Shown piece by piece: positions 1-6,253 of a DNA stretch of 6,253 nt. The notes under the pieces were generated by a model. That model worked only from the letters and a program-made list of their open reading frames with translations. It was not told where the DNA came from and made no database searches. This DNA comes from Desulfobacterales bacterium (GTDB lineage: Bacteria; Desulfobacterota; Desulfobacteria; Desulfobacterales; Desulfosalsimonadaceae). Within the stretch, counting starts at the first letter, position 1; each line of letters opens with the position of its first letter. The position numbers were made by a program, and so were the translations under genes. The stretch covers positions 1 through 6,253 of the forward strand of contig JAGYOT010000124.1 of the NCBI GenBank assembly GCA_018399455.1, in the 5' to 3' direction.

Positions 1-1
1 T

Positions 2-2806
2 TCCTTTATTCGCCGGGAAATCAGCCATGATCGGGTTTTCCAAAAACTTATCACATTGCCATACCACAATCATACGATTTCCGCCCACACCCGGTGGGCA
101 TCAGTCGGCGATATTAACGAGGCCAACTGCCATCCGGTGGACAACCGCACCCGTACCGATATCCCGGTGCCTTCCGGCATTATTCATGTGTGCCTAAACG
201 GGGATATTGATAATTACCAGACCATCAAGGCCGGCTATGCGGATCGGGGCATTCACATGCCGCCTGAGATTACCTGCGATACCAAGGTTATCCCGGTTCA
301 CATCCAGGCTTACCTGCGCCGGGGCCATGATGTTGAAACGGCTTTCAGGCTGGCGGTAAATGATTTTCAGGGCTCCCATGCCATTGCCATGCACACGGAT
401 CTGGCCCCGGGAAAACTTTTCCTTGCCCTGAAAGGCTCCGGTCAGGCGTTATTTGTTGGTCTTGCCGAAGACCATTATATTCCATCTTCTGAAATCTACG
501 GCATTGTTGAGGAAACCTCGGAGTACCTGAAGCTGGATGGGGCTTGCCGGCATACGGATTCAGCCGGGAATTCGATTTACGGACAAATTTTTGTTCTCGA
601 CCAGGCCTCGGCCGGCAGATTGGAGGGAGTCAAAGCCATGTTTTATGATGGAAGCCCTATTGTTCTGTCTGAGGCGGATATCCACGAGACGCCCCTGACC
701 TCCCGGGACATCGATCGCCAGCATTATAACCACTATTTTCTGAAAGAAATTTCCGAATCCCCCTTATCCGTCCGGAGAACTCTTGAGAACCGCTGGAAAA
801 TCATTAAAGACGGCGGATCGCATTATATTCCGACCCTCGATGACAGCAATGTTCCCCCGTCCCTCGTATCCGTCCTCAAAGCCGACGGTATCCGCCGGGT
901 ACTTTTTATTGGCCAGGGAACAGCGGGCATTGCCGCCCAGGTATGCGCGGATATCATGCGCCACTATTTAAACGAAGCCACCATCCGGGTCGAGGCTTTG
1001 AAATCCTCTGAGCTAAGCGGCTTTATCACGGAAACGGACAATTTCAAAGAAACCCTGCTGATCCCTATCAGTCAGTCCGGTACCACAACAGACACCAACC
1101 GGACGGTTGATATGATGAAACAGTTCGGAGCCCTGGCTGTTGCCATTGTGAACCGACGGGACTCGGACCTTACCTTTAAGGCGGACGGGGTTATCTATAC
1201 CAGCAGCGGCCGTGATATCGAAATGTCGGTGGCTTCCACCAAGGCGTTTTATTCCCAGATTGTTGCCGGAGCGCTTCTGGGATTGTATATCGCCCAACTC
1301 ACCGGACGCCAAAGCAGCGCCTTCATATCAAATGAAATCAAACAAATGCTCCAAATCCCAAAACATATGGAAACGATCCTAGCAGGGGCTGACCGTATCA
1401 GAGCTTCCGCCGAACGCCTCGCGTTAAGGCGAACCTATTGGGCGGCTGTTGGAAGCGGGCCGAATAAATCAGCGGCAGATGAAATCCGCATAAAACTCAG
1501 CGAGCTTTGTTACAAAACCATTTCATCGGATTTTGTGGAGGATAAAAAGCATATTGACCTCTCCTCCGAACCTTTGATCTTTGTTTGCGCGGCCGGGACC
1601 CGGCAAAGTGTAATGGGAGATATTATCAAGGACACGGCGATCTTTCGTTCCCACAAGGCCCTTCCCGTTGTCATTGCGGATGAACATGAAGACCGGTTTG
1701 ACCCTTATGCCGAAGAGGTACTTACCGTGCCCTCGGTCAGCGAATATTTTGCCCCTGTTTTAAACACCCTGGTTGGACATATCTGGGGATATTACGCGGC
1801 GCTGACCATTAATGAAGGATCGCGCTTCTTCTTTGACTTTCGCGAGGATCTGCAGTTAACCATCGAGCAGCTGACCGAAGAGAACCTGGATATCTTTGAA
1901 ATTGCCCTGGAAAAACGCTTCAGAGAAAAACTGCTGCACTTTTATGCCGCATTCCGAAAAAAACAGGCCAACAATGAACTGCCCTCGCCCATGGGCATCA
2001 AGGGGGCCACCAATCTCACGCTTTTGCTCAAGTACCTGGCAGGCCGCCTCCCTCTGACGGATTTTGAGCTTGACTTCGGCGTCAAAGGAACGGCCGGGAA
2101 TATGTTTGAAAAGCTTTTTGAATCCCTTGGCGAGGCGATCAATTGTCTGGCTCGTCCTGTGGACGCGATCAAACACCAGGCCAAAACCGTCACCGTGGGC
2201 ACCAGCCGGATCGAAGAAAAAGCCGAAGGCCTGCTCTTTGACATTCTCTGGAAAAACGGCTTTACCATTGCCCAGCTCACCCTCACCAATATCATGGTAC
2301 TGCGCAACCTGCAGAAAATCCTTTCCGGCATTCAGGGCATGACGCTTTACCGAATAAGCGGCATCAATCTGCTGGGCGAACCCACGGATGAAACCAGGAT
2401 TCATATTCTTAAAAAGGAAGGGTCCTCCGCCGCCATTGCCTCCCGGTCAGAGACGGACAATACCCTTAAGGGCACCAAAAAAATTATTGTCAGACAGGGT
2501 AACGTCTACATTGGCAAAGGCCGAAAAGACGCCCGCAGTCTTCTGATCATCCCGATTATATCGACCGATCTCGATCGGCCCAATACCATCGAGCATCTCA
2601 TGCTTCTGGAGGTCAATTTCAAGGCCAAGGTAGAGCTCGCCACCAGGGTTAAAGCCTTGGGCGGCAAGCATGAACACATTAAAAACCTGGTGCAGGAGAA
2701 CAACATTCTGTGGAATGATGAGTTTCTCGAACTGGTTGATATGCCCGAGCTTTTTGGCCGCTCCGCTGAAAAGGTCAGTGAGATGATCATTGAAAAACTG
2801 GCGTAA
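2..2806 (+). CDS. Long GlmS-like glutamine:fructose-6-phosphate aminotransferase (class II amidotransferase + two SIS domains + C-terminal extension), 5' partial
   Basis: The GlmS family makes glucosamine-6-phosphate and glutamate from fructose-6-phosphate and glutamine, in the cytoplasm. The frame is open to the window edge. A TTG at base 56 is not the start: the amidotransferase domain is already under way there and its catalytic Cys1 is missing. Numbering from that TTG, the amidotransferase part (1 to ~200) shows HTRWASVG (11-18), NCHP (24-27), LNG (47-49) and CDTKVI (74-79). SIS 1 (~270-420) has GQGTAG, SQSGTTTDT (339-347) and SVASTKAF (391-398). SIS 2 (~455-585) retains E476, K480, E483 and H499, which align with E. 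coli GlmS E481, K485, E488 and H504. Residues 586-700 are an insert. AKTVTVG (709-715) resembles the GlmS C-terminal tail AKSVTVE, and ~200 unrecognised residues follow. GlmS is about 610 residues, against at least 934 here. I am sure of the superfamily and less sure of the substrate; other SIS aminotransferase-like roles are possible. Confidence 0.88.
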   Translation, partial: SFIRREISHDRVFQKLITLPYHNHTISAHTRWASVGDINEANCHPVDNRTRTDIPVPSGIIHVCLNGDIDNYQTIKAGYADRGIHMPPEITCDTKVIPVHIQAYLRRGHDVETAFRLAVNDFQGSHAIAMHTDLAPGKLFLALKGSGQALFVGLAEDHYIPSSEIYGIVEETSEYLKLDGACRHTDSAGNSIYGQIFVLDQASAGRLEGVKAMFYDGSPIVLSEADIHETPLTSRDIDRQHYNHYFLKEISESPLSVRRTLENRWKIIKDGGSHYIPTLDDSNVPPSLVSVLKADGIRRVLFIGQGTAGIAAQVCADIMRHYLNEATIRVEALKSSELSGFITETDNFKETLLIPISQSGTTTDTNRTVDMMKQFGALAVAIVNRRDSDLTFKADGVIYTSSGRDIEMSVASTKAFYSQIVAGALLGLYIAQLTGRQSSAFISNEIKQMLQIPKHMETILAGADRIRASAERLALRRTYWAAVGSGPNKSAADEIRIKLSELCYKTISSDFVEDKKHIDLSSEPLIFVCAAGTRQSVMGDIIKDTAIFRSHKALPVVIADEHEDRFDPYAEEVLTVPSVSEYFAPVLNTLVGHIWGYYAALTINEGSRFFFDFREDLQLTIEQLTEENLDIFEIALEKRFREKLLHFYAAFRKKQANNELPSPMGIKGATNLTLLLKYLAGRLPLTDFELDFGVKGTAGNMFEKLFESLGEAINCLARPVDAIKHQAKTVTVGTSRIEEKAEGLLFDILWKNGFTIAQLTLTNIMVLRNLQKILSGIQGMTLYRISGINLLGEPTDETRIHILKKEGSSAAIASRSETDNTLKGTKKIIVRQGNVYIGKGRKDARSLLIIPIISTDLDRPNTIEHLMLLEVNFKAKVELATRVKALGGKHEHIKNLVQENNILWNDEFLELVDMPELFGRSAEKVSEMIIEKLA

Positions 2807-2824
2807 GCTGAAAGAGACCCTGAT

Positions 2825-2933
2825 GGGGCTCAAAACCGGCAAGGGCTGCTGCAAAATCCGGAAAGCCCCCCGGTTCACCCCCGGACCGGAATTCTGATGC
2901 CGGTGATGTGGAAGGGGGACAGGTTTGAGCCCC
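2825..2933. repeat. Long-range inverted repeat in the convergent intergenic gap
   Basis: GGGGCTCAAA at 2825-2834 is perfectly complementary to TTTGAGCCCC at 2924-2933. Just inside, ACCGGCA (2835-2841) is complementary to TGCCGGT (2898-2904). The interior has further CCGG-containing segments that could pair. The structure lies between two convergent gene ends (2806 and 2954), where transcripts from both sides must stop, so a bidirectional termination or RNA-end-protection role is plausible. There is no U-tract on either strand, so it is not a classical intrinsic terminator. Confidence 0.55.
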
Positions 2934-2940
2934 TGTCCCC
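2915..2940. repeat. GGGGACAGG/CCTGTCCCC palindromic hairpin (REP-like)
   Basis: Nine-base arms, 2915-2923 and 2932-2940, are perfectly complementary around the 8-base loop TTTGAGCC. The hairpin ends 13 bases before the stop codon of the minus-strand barrel gene. It looks like an extragenic palindrome of the GGGGACAG class, some of which are dispersed repeats mobilised by Y1 (REP-associated) transposases. That link is inference, because only one full copy is visible. On either strand it could act as a transcript-end hairpin, but no run of U follows. Confidence 0.6.
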
Positions 2941-2953
2941 GCAAAGGTGATGG

Positions 2954-3907
2954 TTAGAAGTGATAAACCACTCTTAAATTGTAGCGTTCGCCTTCAGGCC
3001 GGTTTTCCGTCTCGGTTTCGAAATAGGCGTTAAAAAAAAGATGAGCATCCCGGTTGATATGCCAGAGCAGCCCCGGGCCAACAGCAAGCACCTCTTCCCG
3101 GCTGTCATCGATATCGTGACCGTCTACTTCGGAATCGGTGATTTGTTTAAGATAATATCCGTTGATACCCACACGCAGCCGGGGATGCACCTGATAAGCG
3201 GTTGTAAAATTCAGGTGAAAGGCCTGTCCGGCCTGGGTGTCGTCAGCATTCCCGTACTGACGGTTGGGATCATCGTTTTTGTCGTTCCAGAGGTAGTGGA
3301 CTCGCGTGGAAGCCGTCCATTTGGGCGTGATAAATAATGTTCCGGCCCAATAAGGATTGAAAGAAAAAAAGTTGCTGCCCTGATTCAACTCCTTGTCGTC
3401 CTCGTATTCACCGGTGGGAAAAATAAGCTGAAATTCAACCCGGTGCATGAACCGAGGACCGCTTTCGCCCATAACCGGGTCCCATTGAAGGAAAGGGCCG
3501 ACAAGGAGATCTCCCATGCCGCTACCGTTGTCTTCAGGAAATCCGGGGGCGCTGTATGAGGCATCCAGCGCCGCATAGGGAATGATCACATCAAGCCCCC
3601 ATTTGCCGCCGGCAAAAACTTCCGTATCAGATTGATAAATAAACTGGGAGAGGCTGATCCATGCATCAAGGTCCTCGTCAGCAAATTCCGGCAGCAGGCC
3701 GTCTCCTCTGTCATCCGTAAAATCATCAGATGTCCAGTACTGCAAGTACTCGGTAAAATACCAGCCCGGCCCTGCCGGCGGACCGCCGTCCATGAAACTG
3801 GTAAACCCCAGGTTGACCGACGGCAGGTCATAGGCCTGAGCCGGCACAGTCATCAGTACCAGCGCAAGCACCAAACCTGTTGCCATCCATTTACGCCTGC
3901 CCTTCAT
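2954..3907 (-). CDS. Outer-membrane beta-barrel protein, Phenol_MetA_deg / SphA-like family
   Basis: This is a predicted outer-membrane barrel of 317 residues. Residues 1-25 form a signal peptide: basic n-region MKGRRKW, hydrophobic core around [11 protein letters not shown], and a cleavage site after PAQA. The mature part has alternating aromatic and polar strands (for example [49 protein letters not shown]) separated by acidic, Gly/Asn-rich loops. It ends in LRVVYHF, and a terminal Phe is the usual signal for BAM-mediated insertion. The pattern FPTGEY, then an NPYW segment and late GPGLLWHIN, fits the family annotated as MetA-pathway phenol degradation proteins, whose members are probably outer-membrane channels. 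The real substrate is unknown and nothing here supports phenol catabolism. The ATG is supported by a strong ribosome binding site. The gene follows the phosphatase remnant by 189 bases on the same strand and probably has its own promoter. Confidence 0.82.
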   Translation of the reverse strand: MKGRRKWMATGLVLALVLMTVPAQAYDLPSVNLGFTSFMDGGPPAGPGWYFTEYLQYWTSDDFTDDRGDGLLPEFADEDLDAWISLSQFIYQSDTEVFAGGKWGLDVIIPYAALDASYSAPGFPEDNGSGMGDLLVGPFLQWDPVMGESGPRFMHRVEFQLIFPTGEYEDDKELNQGSNFFSFNPYWAGTLFITPKWTASTRVHYLWNDKNDDPNRQYGNADDTQAGQAFHLNFTTAYQVHPRLRVGINGYYLKQITDSEVDGHDIDDSREEVLAVGPGLLWHINRDAHLFFNAYFETETENRPEGERYNLRVVYHF

Positions 3908-3910
3908 TGT

Positions 3911-3920
3911 CCCCTCCTTT
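3911..3920 (-). promoter_or_regulatory. Strong Shine-Dalgarno site for the barrel-protein gene
   Basis: On the minus strand the sequence reads AAAGGAGGGG followed by ACA and then the ATG at 3907-3905. The AGGAGG core ends 5 bases before the start codon. This fixes the start that also gives a complete signal peptide. Confidence 0.8.
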
Positions 3921-3956
3921 CAGGCTTCCGGTTACATAAGATAAATGCTTTCTAAA

Positions 3957-3980
3957 ATCATATTCAGACAGTAAAGTCAA
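3957..3980 (-). promoter_or_regulatory. Weak promoter-like stretch upstream of the barrel-protein gene
   Basis: On the minus strand a TTGACT (3980-3975) and a TATGAT (3962-3957) lie in an AT-rich patch about 50-70 bases upstream of the ATG. Each hexamer is close to the sigma-70 consensus, but the gap between them is only 12 bases, too short for a normal pair. At most one of them is likely to be used, with a poorer partner. The AT-rich patch in this gap makes an independent promoter plausible, but the exact elements are not established. Confidence 0.25.
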
Positions 3981-3995
3981 GTGCTTCCGAACAGG

Positions 3996-4034
3996 CCGGG
4001 CAACCGTTTGACGCCGGCGTCAGTCAAAGCCCGG
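3996..4034. repeat. Bulged stem-loop with internal palindrome downstream of the Mo-cofactor cluster
   Basis: CCGGGC (3996-4001) pairs with GCCCGG (4029-4034). After a 5-base bulge, TTTGAC (4007-4012) pairs with GTCAAA (4023-4028), giving a 12-base-pair interrupted stem. An alternative fold uses the perfect palindrome TGACGCCGGCGTCA at 4009-4022. It lies 62 bases beyond the stop of the last minus-strand cluster gene and about 90 bases before the barrel-gene ATG, so it could end or attenuate cluster transcription, or protect RNA ends. No U-tract follows on either strand. Confidence 0.45.
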
Positions 4035-4096
4035 AATTTGAGGCCCGGGGTTGCAAAATTCAGGCGATTATGCCAACAGTAAAAAGCTCCGAAGGA

Positions 4097-4279
4097 TTAT
4101 GAAATCGCCATATCCCTGAGGGCTTCTCCCCACTGGCGGGCCTGTTTCCGTCCTTCACGGCTCAGAACGACCTCACGCTGCCCCGTATAGCGAAAGACCG
4201 GGTCCGGCTCCGGCCTCCCATGGCGCAAAAGCGGGAGAGCCCGGTCATCTTTTTTGGCAGAAATTTCGGCCTTTTTCAT
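4097..4279 (-). pseudogene. 3'-truncated histidine (RHG) phosphatase gene, N-terminal 60 residues only
   Basis: The reading frame encodes the opening of a histidine phosphatase (phosphoglycerate mutase/CobC-like branch): LLRHGRPEP (17-25) carries the RHG motif with the phospho-acceptor His at residue 20, followed by YTGQREVVLSREGRKQA (31-47), the usual GQxDxxLSxxGxxQA segment. Family members are normally about 200 residues, yet this frame stops at residue 60 (TAA, 4099-4097), just before the expected SSxLxRAxxTA motif. The catalytic Glu and second His are therefore absent. I read all three minus-strand frames from 4096 to 3908 and found no phosphatase remainder, which points to loss of the 3' part rather than a single frameshift. 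The ATG overlaps the stop of the MocA-HD gene (ATGA), so it should be translationally coupled. It may still yield a short peptide, but a working phosphatase is unlikely. Confidence 0.65.
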
Positions 4280-5394
4280 AAAAACTCATCCACCGGACGG
4301 CCGATCCCGGCTTCCACCCGGCGGCAGATCCTCCTTGCCTGCTTCCAGCGGCGTTCGACAGCTAGCCGGGCCTCCGGATTGTCTGAGAACAGTTCCTGTT
4401 TGGCTTCAAACCGGCTGTCCAGCGGTACCGGCCGGCTGCCCCGGATCAGTTTGTCTGCCAGGTAAACCAGATCAATCTCGCTTACCGGCGAGAAGGGGTC
4501 CGGCTCCCAGTCTGCATGGCGGGCCACGATATCCGTCAGTTCATGGGAAAATCCATATTGTTTAAGCAGCTTGGCACCTGATTCCGCATGGCTCGGCTCT
4601 CCCTTGGCAATATCATGCAACAACGCCCCGGTTATGGTAAGTTCGGTGTCAACCGGATTTTTGCCTGCCATATTTACGGCTTCGGCAAGTCTTTCGGCCA
4701 TACGGGCAACCGCCCGGCTGTGGGCGGCTACGGGACTTTCTTTACCCACAGCCCAATCAAGGAGGATTTCTGCTTCCTCCGGCGTGAGAATGCCGTGGCG
4801 CTGCCAGAGAATCTTTGCTTCTTCGTACTGCTCCGGAGTATCAATATCGACCAGCACGTGCCGGTCCGGCACCCTCACCCGGGAGACTGAAGCCTTCTCC
4901 AGCACACTGCGCAGGCCCCGCGTGCCGTCATGGCAGGCGATAGGCTCACGAAGGCGCTCCCGGATCAGCGGGGGATGCCCGTTTCTGTGCTTAAAGACAG
5001 GCACCAGAGCGTCCGCTTCCGGTACTATGGCAAGCTGACGGAAAAGCATCTCAATGGTGATTTTCCTCACCAGGGGAATATCCACGGGCAAGATAAAAAA
5101 GGCCCGAATATCGGCGGGCAGAGCTGCCACGCCGACCTGCACCGAGCAGAACATGCCGCGCTCATAATCGGGGTTCATGACCGGCTCAGCCCCTCCCGCC
5201 CGGACGATGGATGAAAGCTCTGATCCCCGGTGGCCGAGCACAACGGCGACCTTCTCAAAGCCGGCGCATTGAAAAAGATTCAGGCAATGCGCCAGGGCCG
5301 TGTCCTCACCGATGGAAAGCGCCGGCTTAAACCCCTTCTGCCGGGTGGAACGGCCCGCGGATAGTATGACCGCCCCGATCTGGGTCTTTCTCAT
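4276..5394 (-). CDS. MocA-like molybdenum cofactor nucleotidyltransferase fused to an HD-domain phosphohydrolase
   Basis: This 372-residue protein has two domains. Residues 1-195 are a MobA/MocA-type NTP transferase: AVILSAGRSTR...K (8-23) is the nucleotide-binding signature, closer to the xAAG of MocA than the xAGG of MobA, with Gln where Met is usual. LPVDIP (102-107) supplies the metal-binding Asp105, followed by NGHPPLI (138-144) and VDIDTPEQY (182-190). MocA transfers CMP to molybdopterin-Mo, giving the dinucleotide cofactor of xanthine dehydrogenase-type enzymes. Residues ~205-320 are an HD domain: H225, HD at 260-261 followed by IAK, H269, H293 and ADK (313-315). Its substrate is unknown. 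The remaining ~50 residues are basic and helical. The ATG overlaps the upstream XdhC-like stop as ATGA, and its own stop overlaps the next start the same way, indicating one operon. Nucleotide choice (CTP or GTP) cannot be read from sequence with certainty. Confidence 0.85.
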   Translation of the reverse strand: MRKTQIGAVILSAGRSTRQKGFKPALSIGEDTALAHCLNLFQCAGFEKVAVVLGHRGSELSSIVRAGGAEPVMNPDYERGMFCSVQVGVAALPADIRAFFILPVDIPLVRKITIEMLFRQLAIVPEADALVPVFKHRNGHPPLIRERLREPIACHDGTRGLRSVLEKASVSRVRVPDRHVLVDIDTPEQYEEAKILWQRHGILTPEEAEILLDWAVGKESPVAAHSRAVARMAERLAEAVNMAGKNPVDTELTITGALLHDIAKGEPSHAESGAKLLKQYGFSHELTDIVARHADWEPDPFSPVSEIDLVYLADKLIRGSRPVPLDSRFEAKQELFSDNPEARLAVERRWKQARRICRRVEAGIGRPVDEFL

Positions 5395-6253
5395 CTCAGG
5401 CTTTCCCGTCTCAGGGATTTTTGGGCCCGGTGGGAAATCAGCTCCCCAACGATGCTGACCGCGATTTCCTCGGGCGTATCCGCGCCGATGTCAAGTCCGA
5501 TAGGACAATGCACCCGCTCCAGTGCCGTCCGGGAGACCCCTTTGCCGCGAAGCCGCTCATAGATGGCATCCCGCTTCTTGCGGCTTCCGATCATACCGAT
5601 ATAGCCGGCCGGCGTTTCCAGGGCCTGGGCAAGAACGGTTTTGTCATGGACATGCCCCCGGGTGAGGATCACGATAAGGCTCTCGCCTGTTACGTCCAAC
5701 CCGTTGAAACAGTTAGAAAACCCGTCAACCGGTTTGAGCCGGCAGGAAGGAGGGAACCTCTCCGGAAGGAGAAAATCAGCCCTGTCATCCAGCACTAGGG
5801 TATGGAACCCGACAGTTTGCGTAAGCGCTGCCGTTGCCCGGCCCACATGTCCGGCCCCGGCAATGAAAACCGTACCCGGCGAGCGCATGGGTTCAACCAG
5901 AACATGAAACCCGTCTTTGCTCTCAACAAAGGAGAGGCGCGTTTTTGCTGCACGGAGCCGGACTTTTTGGCTCAGGGCATCTGGCAGTGCGTCCGGGAGT
6001 TTGTCCGGATCCAGCGTACGGCTGAGCACCCCGGCCATTTCGCCGTTTTCCTGAAATGCCGTTAAAAGCACATTACCCCTGCCGCCTGATCCTCCGGAGG
6101 CCCACGCATCCAAAAGCTCAAGAAAAAGGTTTGTGTTCCCGGGATTCGGCCGGATATACTCGAGCAGAAGCTCAAGGCGTCCCCCGCAGATCATGCCCTC
6201 ATCAGCTGCATCCAGGCCGGTGAGATTGATTTGAAGGAGTCTTTCGGCCCGGC
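5391..6253 (-). CDS. XdhC/CoxI-family molybdenum cofactor maturation protein, 5' partial
   Basis: XdhC-family proteins bind molybdenum cofactor, protect it during sulfuration and help insert it into xanthine dehydrogenase-class enzymes. An ATG at 6194 begins MICGG, but this is the internal conserved Cys-Gly-Gly segment of the XdhC_CoxI domain. The frame stays open for 19 more codons to the window edge, reading ...LTGLDAADEG before MICGG, so the real start lies beyond 6253. Numbering from that Met, the C-terminal Rossmann domain begins at VFIAGAGHVGRA (109-120), continues with LDDR (135-138), LTRGHVHD (177-184) and GMIGSRKKR (200-208), and closes with CPIGLDIGADTPEEIAVSI (230-248). These are hallmark motifs of the family. 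The gene is first in the visible cluster and its TGA overlaps the MocA-HD start. No molybdenum hydroxylase subunit is in view. XdhC versus CoxI subtype cannot be decided from this fragment. Confidence 0.88.
   Translation of the reverse strand, partial: RAERLLQINLTGLDAADEGMICGGRLELLLEYIRPNPGNTNLFLELLDAWASGGSGGRGNVLLTAFQENGEMAGVLSRTLDPDKLPDALPDALSQKVRLRAAKTRLSFVESKDGFHVLVEPMRSPGTVFIAGAGHVGRATAALTQTVGFHTLVLDDRADFLLPERFPPSCRLKPVDGFSNCFNGLDVTGESLIVILTRGHVHDKTVLAQALETPAGYIGMIGSRKKRDAIYERLRGKGVSRTALERVHCPIGLDIGADTPEEIAVSIVGELISHRAQKSLRRESLR

Noticed and set aside
56..58. TTG as the start codon of the GlmS-like gene
   Set aside because: The frame is open upstream to base 2, and the amidotransferase domain's N-terminal Cys and first strands would be missing. 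The gene simply runs off the window.
1856..2404. 182-codon open frame on the minus strand inside the GlmS-like gene
   Set aside because: It is antisense to a conserved protein, has no recognisable domain, and its composition reflects the codon bias of the plus-strand gene.
2447..2944. 165-codon open frame on the minus strand across the end of the GlmS-like gene
   Set aside because: It is antisense to coding sequence and runs through the palindromic gap. No family features, signal or ribosome binding site argue for it.
2954..3907. Phenol degradation role for the barrel protein
   Set aside because: The family name comes from one historical context. No catabolic genes are nearby, so only an outer-membrane channel-like role is supported.
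4063..4109. GGCGATT / AATCGCC inverted repeat spanning the end of the phosphatase remnant
   Set aside because: Only 7-base arms separated by 33 bases, with no supporting flanking structure; likely chance.
4571..5038. 155-codon open frame on the plus strand inside the MocA-HD gene
   Set aside because: Its Ser/Arg-rich, low-complexity translation is typical of the antisense of a GC-rich gene, and the minus strand clearly encodes the HD and transferase motifs here.
6192..6194. ATG as the start codon of the XdhC-like gene
   Set aside because: MICGG is the internal conserved CGG segment. The frame continues upstream as LTGLDAADEG, matching the usual pre-CGG region, so the gene is truncated by the window end.

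Overview
The window looks like chromosomal DNA from a Gram-negative, moderately GC-rich bacterium. The outer-membrane beta-barrel gene shows a two-membrane envelope. An XdhC-like protein next to a MocA-HD fusion is a layout I associate with sulfate-reducing and related Desulfobacterota, but that placement is an inference from gene style, not something the sequence proves.

Layout. (1) Bases 2-2806, plus strand: a long GlmS-like protein (glutamine amidotransferase domain, two SIS domains, then about 330 further residues), cut off at its 5' end by the window edge. (2) Bases 2807-2953: a convergent intergenic gap rich in inverted repeats, including a GGGGACAGG/CCTGTCCCC hairpin whose loop is complementary to a sequence about 90 bases upstream. 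(3) Bases 2954-3907, minus strand: a secreted outer-membrane barrel protein of the Phenol_MetA_deg (SphA-like) type with a strong ribosome binding site. (4) Bases 3908-4096: an intergenic gap with a bulged stem-loop and a weak promoter-like stretch. (5) Bases 4097-6253, minus strand: three tightly coupled genes, transcribed in the order XdhC-like (5' end beyond the window), MocA-like nucleotidyltransferase fused to an HD domain, and a 60-codon remnant of a histidine (RHG) phosphatase. Both junctions are 4-base ATGA overlaps.

The minus-strand cluster reads as a maturation module for a molybdenum hydroxylase of the xanthine dehydrogenase/aldehyde oxidoreductase class. XdhC-type proteins handle the molybdenum cofactor, and MocA-type enzymes attach a nucleotide to it. 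The HD domain and the phosphatase remnant add hydrolytic functions of unknown target. No molybdenum hydroxylase is visible, so the partner enzyme must lie outside the window. The GlmS-like gene converges on this block and is probably functionally unrelated. Its isomerase-site residues are conserved, but the usual GlmS C-terminal tail motif appears to be displaced into the protein interior and followed by an unrecognised domain. I see no complete mobile element, CRISPR array, tRNA or rRNA gene.
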